A stretch of DNA of 8,143 bases, taken from contig JAGLOH010000082.1 of the NCBI GenBank assembly GCA_023139025.1, forward strand, positions 1 through 8,143, read 5' to 3'. The translations under genes and the position numbers were made by a program. Below, piece by piece: positions 1-6,821 of this stretch; the first letter of the stretch is position 1, and each line of letters starts with the position of its first letter. Source of the DNA: Candidatus Heimdallarchaeota archaeon (GTDB lineage: Archaea; Asgardarchaeota; Heimdallarchaeia; Heimdallarchaeales; Heimdallarchaeaceae). The notes below the pieces were generated by a model. The model did not search any database. It was given only the letters and a program-made list of their open reading frames with translations, and had not been told where the DNA came from.

Positions 1-1010
1 CTGCTCTTGGTTATGATACAATGTTTTTACCAGATAGTAAATTAAAAAGACCAACTAACGGGCCTGTATCAATATTCACTCAAAGTGGAGCTTTTGGTGC
101 TGCTTTCATTGATCAGCTCTCTCGTTTAGGTTCTGGTAAATGGGTTTCCAAATTTATTTCATATGGAAATGCAAGTGACATTAACGAAACTGATTCTTTA
201 GAATATGTTGGACAAGACCATGATACAAAAATGATTATTATCTATTTGGAAGACTTCAAAAACGGCAGAAAATTCATGCAAAAAGCAAGAGAAATATCTC
301 TGAAAAAGCCTATTATGGGAATTAAAGCAAACCGTACTGAAACTGGTGCAAAAGCAGGAGCATCACATACTGCTGCATTATCAGCCAATGATGTAATAGT
401 GGATGACTTACTAAATGACGCTGGTATAATCCGAGTAATAACATGGGATCAATTAGAAGATTGTGTTTTAGTATTTGGAACTCAACCTTTGCCATTAGGA
501 AATAAAGTAGCAATTGTGACAGATGGTGGTGGTGCTGGAGTAATGGCATCAGATATGGTTTCTGATTGTGGTCTTGCACTTGCTAAGTTTTCAGCTGAAG
601 TACAGAAGAAACTTGATGACACTTTTCCATCATTTTATTCAACTGGAAATCCAATTGATATAACTGGTAGTGCAACCGCAGAAGATTATCGAATTGCTTT
701 AGAATCTGTTTATGATGATCCAAATGTAGATTCAATTGTTAACATCTGTATTCCAGTTATACCTGATTTAGATATAGAAGAATACATCAAGATTACAAAA
801 GAATTAGCTAAAAGAAAAGAAAAACCCTTTGTAACAGCTTTAGTTGGAGGTGAAGAAGCAGATTATGCAACTGCAGAATTGTTAAAGGATGATTTGCCTG
901 CATTTGAGAGTCCTGGTAGAGCTGTCAGAGCTTTAGGTATGCTTACTGAATATACTAAATATCTTCAAAAACATGGTGTGGATCCAAGATCTATCAAAAT
1001 GGAGGACTAA
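1..1010 (+). CDS. acdA: NDP-forming acetyl/acyl-CoA synthetase, alpha subunit (5'-partial)
   Basis: This is the CoA-ligase half of an ADP-forming acyl-CoA synthetase, a cytoplasmic enzyme that converts acyl-CoA, ADP and phosphate to acid, ATP and CoA through a phosphohistidine. The frame is open from base 3 through the left edge (codons A-L-G-Y-D-T precede the first ATG at 21), so that ATG is internal and the true start lies upstream. Compared with the roughly 460-residue archaeal alpha subunit, about 130 N-terminal residues (most of the CoA-binding Rossmann domain) are missing. Counting from the ATG at 21, the QSGAFG loop is at 21-26, the conserved Glu of IIIYLED is residue 77, and the phosphorylated His of GASHTAALS is residue 116. 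Their 39-residue spacing equals that of Glu218 and His257 in the Pyrococcus furiosus alpha subunit, as I recall it. The GGGAGVMASD and STGNPIDITG motifs of the second ligase domain follow. The beta-subunit gene lies 2 nt downstream. Acyl substrate preference cannot be read from the sequence. Confidence 0.93.
   Translation, partial: ALGYDTMFLPDSKLKRPTNGPVSIFTQSGAFGAAFIDQLSRLGSGKWVSKFISYGNASDINETDSLEYVGQDHDTKMIIIYLEDFKNGRKFMQKAREISLKKPIMGIKANRTETGAKAGASHTAALSANDVIVDDLLNDAGIIRVITWDQLEDCVLVFGTQPLPLGNKVAIVTDGGGAGVMASDMVSDCGLALAKFSAEVQKKLDDTFPSFYSTGNPIDITGSATAEDYRIALESVYDDPNVDSIVNICIPVIPDLDIEEYIKITKELAKRKEKPFVTALVGGEEADYATAELLKDDLPAFESPGRAVRALGMLTEYTKYLQKHGVDPRSIKMED
1001..1005 (+). promoter_or_regulatory. 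Shine-Dalgarno site of the beta-subunit gene
   Basis: GGAGG lies inside the last codons of the alpha subunit, 7 nt before the ATG at 1013. It fixes the beta-subunit start and suggests that the two subunits are translated from one transcript. Confidence 0.8.
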
Positions 1011-1012
1011 AA

Positions 1013-1699
1013 ATGAGTGAGATAAAAGAAATACTTACAGTTATCCAATCCGAACAGAGGAAAGCTGTTCTAGAACATGAAGCAAAAATGATATTGAGAA
1101 AAATGGGAATAATTGTTCCTCCTTCTACTCTAGTGAAAACAAAAGAAGAAGCTATAGAAGTAGCTAGTAAATTTGGATATCCTGTAGTTATGAAGTTGAT
1201 GTCGGTTGAAGTAATACATAAAACAGACTATGATGCAGTTGTATTAAATCTACGATCAGAAGAAGAAGTAAAATCAACATTTGATGATTTTATGAATAGA
1301 TTCTCAAGTGTGGATGTTGCTGGTGTTCTTGTTGAAAAAATGGTTGGTAAAGGCCTTGAATTGATTATAGGAACAAATACTGATCCAACTTTTGGCCCTG
1401 TCATTCTATTTGGTGTAGGGGGAGTCATGGTTGAAGCAATCAAAGATGTGGTTTTTCGTTTGTGTCCAACAACTCAACTTCAAGCATTACAAGCTATTGA
1501 AGAAATCAAAGCAAGGGTTTTGTTAGAAGGTTTCAGAGGAATGCCAAAGGTGAATAAAGAAGAACTTTCTAATTTGATTGTAAAACTTTCAGAATTAGCA
1601 TGGGAATATAAGGAGTATATTGCAGAAATGGATATTAATCCAATAATTGCAAATGAGGATGGTTTATTCCCTGTAGATGCAAGAATAATTCTGAAGTAA
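1013..1699 (+). CDS. acdB: NDP-forming acetyl/acyl-CoA synthetase, beta subunit (ATP-grasp)
   Basis: This is the nucleotide-binding ATP-grasp subunit that passes phosphate between the alpha-subunit histidine and ADP/ATP. At 228 residues it matches the length of separate archaeal beta subunits (about 230). In order it shows an N-terminal helix that starts the ATP-grasp fold (residues 14-32), the YPVVMKL strand (56-62), the HKTD motif with His69 (counterpart of the second active-site His, His71 in P. furiosus), ELIIGTNTDPTFGPVILFG (116-134), GGVMVEAIKDVVFRLCP (136-152) and the C-terminal EMDINP (205-210) with Asp207, followed by VDARIIL (221-227). The start is supported by GGAGG 7 nt upstream. 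One oddity is that the stretch after HKTD reads YDAVVLNL, where the family usually has a Gly-Gly pair before the Val. Its gene is followed at once by a pyrimidine-rich run. Fused alpha-beta forms are common in bacteria and some archaea; here the subunits are separate. Confidence 0.94.
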   Translation: MSEIKEILTVIQSEQRKAVLEHEAKMILRKMGIIVPPSTLVKTKEEAIEVASKFGYPVVMKLMSVEVIHKTDYDAVVLNLRSEEEVKSTFDDFMNRFSSVDVAGVLVEKMVGKGLELIIGTNTDPTFGPVILFGVGGVMVEAIKDVVFRLCPTTQLQALQAIEEIKARVLLEGFRGMPKVNKEELSNLIVKLSELAWEYKEYIAEMDINPIIANEDGLFPVDARIILK

Positions 1700-1717
1700 T
1701 TCTCTTCTTCTTTTCTT
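1700..1717 (+). terminator. Pyrimidine-rich probable terminator of the acyl-CoA synthetase operon
   Basis: An unbroken run of 18 pyrimidines, mostly T, begins directly after the beta-subunit stop codon. No hairpin is evident. Archaeal RNA polymerase commonly stops at T-rich tracts without a stem-loop, so this is a likely termination site, by inference. Confidence 0.5.
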
Positions 1718-1726
1718 AAGTAAGTG

Positions 1727-1745
1727 AAAAAGTAATTGCGAAAAA
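1727..1745 (-). terminator. T-tract probable terminator of the minus-strand operon
   Basis: Read on the minus strand, two T5 runs (1745-1741 and 1731-1727) follow directly after the TAG stop of the 753-residue membrane protein. They fit archaeal T-tract termination and, with the opposing pyrimidine run at 1700-1717, make this 46-nt gap a two-way terminator. Confidence 0.4.
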
Positions 1746-4007
1746 CTAAATTTCCTCAAAATACTCTTCTAGTTCCACTTCCTCTTCTTTTTCCTCAGCA
1801 GAGAACCTAATATCCAAAGAAGAAATGGTTTCTTTCAGTGTTTCAAGTACTTTAGCATCATCTTCATAGTGTTGGGAGTCAATGATTCTTTTGTAAATTT
1901 CTTCAGGAAGATCATCAAAATATCTAATGCCATAAGCTATGGCGTCTCTAACTCTAGGATCAGAATCACTTTCAAGAATTTTAATTACTCTTTCCATAGT
2001 TTCTTTATCATTTAGATAAAGTATGCACAAAGCACCTGTTGCCCTTTCTAATGGAAAGCTACTTGTTAGCATTGATACAAGATTCTGAGAAGTTTGAGCT
2101 TTTTCTCCTCGTTTTGTCAAAATCAAGGCAAGCCAAGTTTTTAGGTATGGTGGAGATTTGTAAAATTTCTCATCTAAAGAAGGAATATCTAAATCTTTCC
2201 TGAGGAGTAGCTCTTTGAGTGCTGTATCTTTATTATCACCTGCTAAAGAGAGTAACAAAGTACCTAGTTTATCTTTTCTAAAAACAGCTATCAAAATTAT
2301 TGGTATATAGAAAAGAGCAATTAAGGGATATACTCCTACTCTATTATAGATTAAACCATTAACTGCATAGAAGAAGTAAAAAATTCCTCCAATCAATCCA
2401 GCTATTTTTAGAGGATATTGATAATTAAAATTACTTCTTATAATTGGATTCTTAACCCAGAGGTAGCTCAATGAAAATGCGATGAACCCAACAGAAATAG
2501 GAACAGCTGTATACAGAAATACTGTTGTACCAATAACTGTTTGTTCAGTTATCGCTGTCGTTAGATACATAATACCAAAATATAGAGCTAATGGAATTGT
2601 AGTTCCTAAAATCACGGTAGTCAATCTTCTTCTGATCGATTTTTCCTCAAGAAACTTAGTTTGCTTTTTCAGTGTAGGAATAACAGATTCACTCATCTGG
2701 AGAGTTGCCTGAGTCATTGTTGACAATAGTCCAGTGAAGCTTTGCTTTCCATATTTTTTCGTAATAAGTGAATTAACCACACCAACTAGAACAATGAAAA
2801 TAATAAGTGAGAATAAAATACCTAGGTATGTAAAGACAAATTGCAATATTATTTCGATTACAAGTACTACTAAGAAGAATACAAATAAAACCAATCCCTG
2901 ATTTCTGATTGTTACATATGCCTTCCTAAAGAATGCTGCTGTGTCTCTATAGAAAACCAGCGGATATGCAATCATTCCTGCTAAACCTGCATATTGTATC
3001 CCTTGCAAAGTTTTGATTAAGGTAGCTGATATATACGATTTCTCGGGAAAATCCCATTTTAAAATAATAAGAAACTCAACAATATTAGTGGTTTCATATC
3101 CAAATGCAAAACCAAGGAACAAAATGATGAAAGATAACTCAATTCTCCTACTAAGATGATAAACCATTATCGTTACAAATGCGATAAGAGAATAATACAG
3201 AATATCATTTAGCAAAGGTAAAAGCAGTGAATATGATTTAGTTTGAAATGCCTCGATTAAATATTGGGGCATTGAAAACTGTGATAATAAATAGAACATC
3301 AATAATGTTGATGCAGTAACAATAGCTACTCCGTCTATCGTTCCAACTTTCTTGTTCATAGAATACATTATTCCAGAATAAAGAAGAGCAAATACCGCTG
3401 CTGATGCTAATATAGAAGCTATAAGAATTATGTATTGATTTGTTGACTGCCAATCGACACTACCTCCTCCATTTCCAGGATCTCCTCCATTTGGATCCAA
3501 AGGATTCACAATACCGGCAATTTTGTTAACAGCTGGTTCCAAGAAAGTATTATATAGGTAAGATAGACCAAAAACAAACGAAAGACCAAAAAATGCTACT
3601 TTGGCTATGTTGAATTTATTTTTAGCTATTTTTTTAGGTGAGTTAATTCTAATCCCAAGTTTCATAATATAATATACAGATAAACCTACAACAGCTAGTA
3701 AAGTTCCAACATAAAGTGAGATGTAGGAGTTAGGATTTATAGATTCACTTGCACCAAAGAGATCTTTGAAGAGATTTGCACCAACTAGAAAGCCTACCAA
3801 AGCACCTAATAGAATGCCAAGAAGTTGCCCACCAAATTGAACAGTCCAATCCATAAAAACTAAGTCTCTTCCTAGAATTACACTAAATGATTCATATTGA
3901 TCCTTTGGTAGAACACCTTTAGCTTTAAAATTCTTCCAAAATTTATTGAGGAATTGCCTTATTCTTGTAGAAAAGTTCTTCACTTGTTCAGGCTCTGGCA
4001 ATGTCAT
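1746..4007 (-). CDS. Polytopic membrane protein (about 14 TM) with cytoplasmic HEAT-like C-terminal domain
   Basis: I do not recognise this 753-residue protein as a named family. Residues 1-57 are a basic, probably cytoplasmic N-terminus. Hydrophobic segments follow at about 58-80 (glycine-rich), 95-115, 134-155, 191-214, 225-245, 262-284, 289-312, 333-353, 371-392, 394-416, 464-486, 491-517, 533-550 and 556-576. A Gly/Pro/Asn-rich loop at 169-184 lies between segments 3 and 4, probably outside the cell. Residues 417-463 form a charged helical loop. The soluble C-terminus (577-753) is helical; residues 652-697 have the paired-helix pattern of a HEAT repeat (ERATGALCILYL, then DSDPRVRDAIAYGIRYF), and the last 17 residues are strongly acidic. 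The start at 4007 follows GAGGT by 7 nt, and the gap to the preceding gene is 3 nt, so it is the last gene of the DUF58 operon. It could be a transporter-like scaffold that docks the soluble DUF58 protein; that is inference. No catalytic motif is visible. Confidence 0.85.
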   Translation of the reverse strand: MTLPEPEQVKNFSTRIRQFLNKFWKNFKAKGVLPKDQYESFSVILGRDLVFMDWTVQFGGQLLGILLGALVGFLVGANLFKDLFGASESINPNSYISLYVGTLLAVVGLSVYYIMKLGIRINSPKKIAKNKFNIAKVAFFGLSFVFGLSYLYNTFLEPAVNKIAGIVNPLDPNGGDPGNGGGSVDWQSTNQYIILIASILASAAVFALLYSGIMYSMNKKVGTIDGVAIVTASTLLMFYLLSQFSMPQYLIEAFQTKSYSLLLPLLNDILYYSLIAFVTIMVYHLSRRIELSFIILFLGFAFGYETTNIVEFLIILKWDFPEKSYISATLIKTLQGIQYAGLAGMIAYPLVFYRDTAAFFRKAYVTIRNQGLVLFVFFLVVLVIEIILQFVFTYLGILFSLIIFIVLVGVVNSLITKKYGKQSFTGLLSTMTQATLQMSESVIPTLKKQTKFLEEKSIRRRLTTVILGTTIPLALYFGIMYLTTAITEQTVIGTTVFLYTAVPISVGFIAFSLSYLWVKNPIIRSNFNYQYPLKIAGLIGGIFYFFYAVNGLIYNRVGVYPLIALFYIPIILIAVFRKDKLGTLLLSLAGDNKDTALKELLLRKDLDIPSLDEKFYKSPPYLKTWLALILTKRGEKAQTSQNLVSMLTSSFPLERATGALCILYLNDKETMERVIKILESDSDPRVRDAIAYGIRYFDDLPEEIYKRIIDSQHYEDDAKVLETLKETISSLDIRFSAEEKEEEVELEEYFEEI

Positions 4008-4010
4008 TAA

Positions 4011-5873
4011 TTAAACCTCAATATCACTCAGTATTACATCAAACTGTGTTTTTCTTCTCCTTCTTGATTTTCTTAATCTTTTAGTAATTTTATAAATGAT
4101 GAAAAATACTATCGCAACTGCTATTGCAATTCCAGTATAAACTATATTCCAATTTCTAGTTACTTCAATAAATAATTGATAAGAGTTATCAAACTCGTAA
4201 AGCTCATATATTTGACTTTCAGAATCTGTAAAAATAGAAATATTCCAAGCTTTCAGTCCGAATCCCTGAAATTCTTCAAAAATGATTGGGATTGCTTCCA
4301 TTATGTCAAGCCCCCCTTCAATTTTTTTGTTGATTCTTATTGTATCATTGACAACTACCCTTACCCAAAAAGGAGCAGAAGGTACTGAACCATTATTCTG
4401 AACTATAATATCTAATTGAAGTCTCCTGAATTCTGTAGGATTTGTTGGACTTACAATTACTTCTCTTACATTTAAATTGGGGAATCTATACCATGACGGA
4501 AAGAAGGTAGATGTGTTGTCAAAGTGTGATAATAAATTGAGTGGGTAGAGATTGTTAGCAGAACTGTTCCAATTGGCTGATTCTGGGGGTGAAGTTAAAA
4601 GAAAACCATGGAATGAGCCATTTGCAAAAATACCAAGAGAATTATTCCAAATATGGGTAAATGAATCACCAAGATTCTTTTCAACATATCCTCCAACATC
4701 ATAGTAAATAGTTCCATTATCTTCTGATATCATTGGAATTATCCAAGATTCTTCTCTATGAACAATAATGCCTAATTCTTGGTTTTTATAACTTAAAGCA
4801 GTTAAGTACCATTCAGCATAAGTCATTTTTTCTGATGCCATGTATTGAACTGTTGCTTTATGAGTCGTTCCATTAAAAGTATAATTGTACATTAATGCTA
4901 ATGAGAAATTTATATAATTACTAGTAATATAGTGGTAAAACTCACCTGCAGCAAGTCCACTATTAGAAAGCGTTACTACTCCATTTTCAGGTAAATCCTC
5001 TATAGGATCATTCAGATTACTTGTTATAGGATGAATAGTTTCCCCCTCGCCTATTGTAGATATAGTGAGTTCAGTATCACCTTGTAAAAGCGGGATTGAA
5101 TCAATTTCTTGTGCTGGATATACATAATACTCTTTTCCCCACAAAAAACGGGGAATTGCATTGTATGCAAATGATCCTTCTGTAGTTGAGAGAGAATAAA
5201 AAACCACTCCAATTGGATTAGTGGATTCAATAATCGTACCCTTTTGTACATCTAATTCCAAAGTGTCTCCTATAAGTGGTAAATCATAAAACTCAGGATT
5301 TTCTCCGGGATTTGTAATTGTAACATCTGTTGAATTAATTCCTGCTACTATCATTGCTTTCATATTGTCATACTGACTTTGATAATGCCTACCCCACATA
5401 GACATGACTAAGGGGGAATAGGAAAATGTATCATCAAAGGTTGAATTACTAAATGGATGATATATATTAATTTGAAGTGGTGCAAAGGTTTGAATCAAAG
5501 ACCCATTTACTAGATTAGGTTCAAACAAGGGATTGATTACCAATGTTTCATTTTGGTTTAAAATGGTTTCATTTCCATGTTCTATAGATTCGAAACCAAA
5601 GATTATCGGAACACCATCATAGAATGTATTGATTGTTATTAAAGTCGGAGCAAATGGTCCAGATTTTATTACTAAAGGAATTCTATAATTCATATATAAT
5701 CCTCCTGCGGAACCCCCACCACTTGTATCTGCACCTCCTCCATCTGGAGGGGGAATATCTCCTGAGCTAGGACTCCCAGCAATTGCGTACTCAAAAGTTG
5801 TGATAATGATGAAATTGCTTGAGGTTATGATTAACAGTAGAATAAATAGAGACTTGACTCGAACGTATTTCAT
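4011..5873 (-). CDS. Secreted single-pass surface protein, sequon-rich, with CARDB-like membrane-proximal domain
   Basis: This 620-residue protein looks like a cell-surface protein anchored at its C-terminus. Residues 1-32 are a signal peptide: basic MKYVRVK, a long hydrophobic core, and a likely cleavage after AIA. A Gly/Ser/Pro linker (33-58) follows. Residues 60-460 are predicted to be beta-rich. The part at about 181-252 (VTITNPG, then a proline/isoleucine 'TNPIGVVFYSLST' turn and WGKEYYVYP) resembles the N-terminal region of IgGFc-binding-type proteins, a tentative match. Residues 469-565 resemble a CARDB adhesion-type beta-sandwich (DIIVQNNGS, then IYELYEFDN near its end). A membrane helix (576-594), a very basic stop-transfer stretch (595-608) and a short cytoplasmic tail complete it. 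The ectodomain holds 16 N-X-S/T sequons, and the whole protein has no cysteine. The ATG overlaps the DUF58 stop as ATGA, and AGGAGAGG lies 9 nt upstream. The ligand or partner is unknown. It may be the external arm of a complex with its operon neighbours. Confidence 0.88.
   Translation of the reverse strand: MKYVRVKSLFILLLIITSSNFIIITTFEYAIAGSPSSGDIPPPDGGGADTSGGGSAGGLYMNYRIPLVIKSGPFAPTLITINTFYDGVPIIFGFESIEHGNETILNQNETLVINPLFEPNLVNGSLIQTFAPLQINIYHPFSNSTFDDTFSYSPLVMSMWGRHYQSQYDNMKAMIVAGINSTDVTITNPGENPEFYDLPLIGDTLELDVQKGTIIESTNPIGVVFYSLSTTEGSFAYNAIPRFLWGKEYYVYPAQEIDSIPLLQGDTELTISTIGEGETIHPITSNLNDPIEDLPENGVVTLSNSGLAAGEFYHYITSNYINFSLALMYNYTFNGTTHKATVQYMASEKMTYAEWYLTALSYKNQELGIIVHREESWIIPMISEDNGTIYYDVGGYVEKNLGDSFTHIWNNSLGIFANGSFHGFLLTSPPESANWNSSANNLYPLNLLSHFDNTSTFFPSWYRFPNLNVREVIVSPTNPTEFRRLQLDIIVQNNGSVPSAPFWVRVVVNDTIRINKKIEGGLDIMEAIPIIFEEFQGFGLKAWNISIFTDSESQIYELYEFDNSYQLFIEVTRNWNIVYTGIAIAVAIVFFIIYKITKRLRKSRRRRKTQFDVILSDIEV
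4015..4019 (-). promoter_or_regulatory. Shine-Dalgarno site of the 753-residue membrane protein
   Basis: On the minus strand GAGGT overlaps the last sense codons of the preceding gene and sits 7 nt before the ATG at 4007. It supports that start and coupled translation. Confidence 0.65.
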
Positions 5874-6811
5874 CTTACTAGTCCTCTCCTCTTTGAACCA
5901 AAATAAGTAAGCAATAGTCTTTCTGTTAGAACAGTTGTTGGCGCATCTATCACTTCTATATTTAAACCTCTAACTTTTCGCTTAAATTCATTAATTTTTC
6001 TAATCTCGAGGCCGAGCTCATACATGAACTTTCCTCTTTCAAGTAAATTACTAAAATTAACTGTTTCTATTTCTCCTGTTTCAGGATCTTGATATTTTAC
6101 TTGTCTAGGGTTTTTAGGAAATAAAAATTCTTCAGGATCATGAATATGAAATAGTTTAAAATCGTGATGCTTAACATTGGCAACCTTGAACCCATCCATT
6201 GCTTCCTCAAGATTGCCATGAAGGTCGGTAAGTATTATTATAATCGACCTTCTCTTCTGAGCTAAAGCAATTTCTTTTACAGTTTCACCTATGTTTGTAC
6301 TACCAAATGGAGCAATCTTCAATATTTCATTAAAAATATGATAAAGGTGTGTTTTTCCACCTCTAGCAGGAATATATTTGTGTATTTTTTCTGAGAAAGA
6401 AACCCATCCAAAATTATCTCTGTTATTCATAACAGTATATGCAAGGGTAGCTATTGCTTCCACTGCCATTTTAATCCTGGGATTTGGTTCACCTAGTAAC
6501 ATAGAATAACTGGTATCTAACATTAATATGACATTTGTATTCCTCTCTTGTTCATAATCCCTAACTATCAATTTGAAAGGAACTCTGGATGAAGCATTCC
6601 AATCTACAAATCTGAGATCATCACCCTGAATATATTCTCTTAAATCTGCATATTCAGTACCAGGTCCTCGAAAGATGGATCGTCTATGTCCTTGAAGGAA
6701 GCTAGTAGTTTTCTCTTTGGCAAGAATCTCTAATCTCTTTAGCTTCTTCAGAGGTATTTTAACGCTCTCCTTTTTTTCTTTCACAGTTTTTGGTTCACCT
6801 GCTACTGACAT
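5870..6811 (-). CDS. DUF58 family protein with vWA-like MIDAS domain
   Basis: At 313 residues this is a DUF58-family protein of the compact, soluble type: there is no membrane segment, and the first 35 residues are Lys-rich. The family signature is clear: GHRRSIFRGPGTEYADLREY (41-60), then GDDLRFVDWNASSR (63-76) and RDYEQER (84-90). A von Willebrand A-like fold follows, with a complete metal-ion-dependent adhesion site: DTSYS (Asp99, Ser101, Ser103), Thr172 in GSTN, and Asp196 in LTDLHG. The region around DPETGE (about residues 241-246) is also typical of the family. DUF58 proteins usually act with MoxR-type AAA+ ATPases in assembling or activating membrane or periplasmic complexes, but no MoxR gene lies within this window. 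The start at 6811 is preceded by AGGTGA, which overlaps the TGA stop of the upstream gene, leaving a 4-nt gap. Its flanking membrane proteins are the obvious candidate partners. The family assignment is secure; the client is unknown. Confidence 0.94.
   Translation of the reverse strand: MSVAGEPKTVKEKKESVKIPLKKLKRLEILAKEKTTSFLQGHRRSIFRGPGTEYADLREYIQGDDLRFVDWNASSRVPFKLIVRDYEQERNTNVILMLDTSYSMLLGEPNPRIKMAVEAIATLAYTVMNNRDNFGWVSFSEKIHKYIPARGGKTHLYHIFNEILKIAPFGSTNIGETVKEIALAQKRRSIIIILTDLHGNLEEAMDGFKVANVKHHDFKLFHIHDPEEFLFPKNPRQVKYQDPETGEIETVNFSNLLERGKFMYELGLEIRKINEFKRKVRGLNIEVIDAPTTVLTERLLLTYFGSKRRGLVR
5883..5890 (-). promoter_or_regulatory. Shine-Dalgarno site of the surface-protein gene
   Basis: AGGAGAGG on the minus strand, inside the end of the DUF58 gene, lies 9 nt before the ATG at 5873. 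With the 4-nt ATGA overlap it points to translational coupling of the DUF58 and surface-protein genes. Confidence 0.75.
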
Positions 6812-6815
6812 TATT

Positions 6816-6821
6816 TCACCT
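6816..6821 (-). promoter_or_regulatory. Shine-Dalgarno site of the DUF58 gene overlapping the upstream stop codon
   Basis: AGGTGA on the minus strand includes the TGA stop of the upstream membrane-protein gene and lies 4 nt before the ATG at 6811. The spacing is short but supports this start and suggests re-initiation or coupled translation. Confidence 0.6.

Noticed and set aside
21..23. ATG at 21 as the start of the alpha subunit
   Set aside because: The frame is open to the window edge and the residues before it continue the expected family sequence, so this Met is internal and the gene is 5'-truncated.
322..579. Minus-strand open frame with a His-rich stretch
   Set aside because: It is antisense to the conserved alpha-subunit coding region; the His run is just the complement of Gly codons in the GGGAG motif.
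1228..1443. Minus-strand open frame of 71 codons
   Set aside because: It lies wholly opposite the well-conserved beta subunit, is Thr/Pro/Ser-rich and has no protein-like features.
2482..2712. Plus-strand open frame of 76 codons
   Set aside because: It is antisense to membrane segments of the 753-residue protein; its hydrophobicity reflects the opposite strand and it has no ribosome binding context.
3238..3453. Minus-strand open frame of 71 codons inside the 753-residue protein gene
   Set aside because: It is a shifted frame of membrane-segment codons and has no independent support.
4176..4388. Plus-strand open frame of 70 codons
   Set aside because: It is opposite the CARDB-like region of the surface protein, with no domain or start signal of its own.
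5051..5251. Minus-strand open frame of 66 codons inside the surface-protein gene
   Set aside because: It is an alternative frame of a long, clearly coding gene, with no ribosome binding site or recognisable domain.
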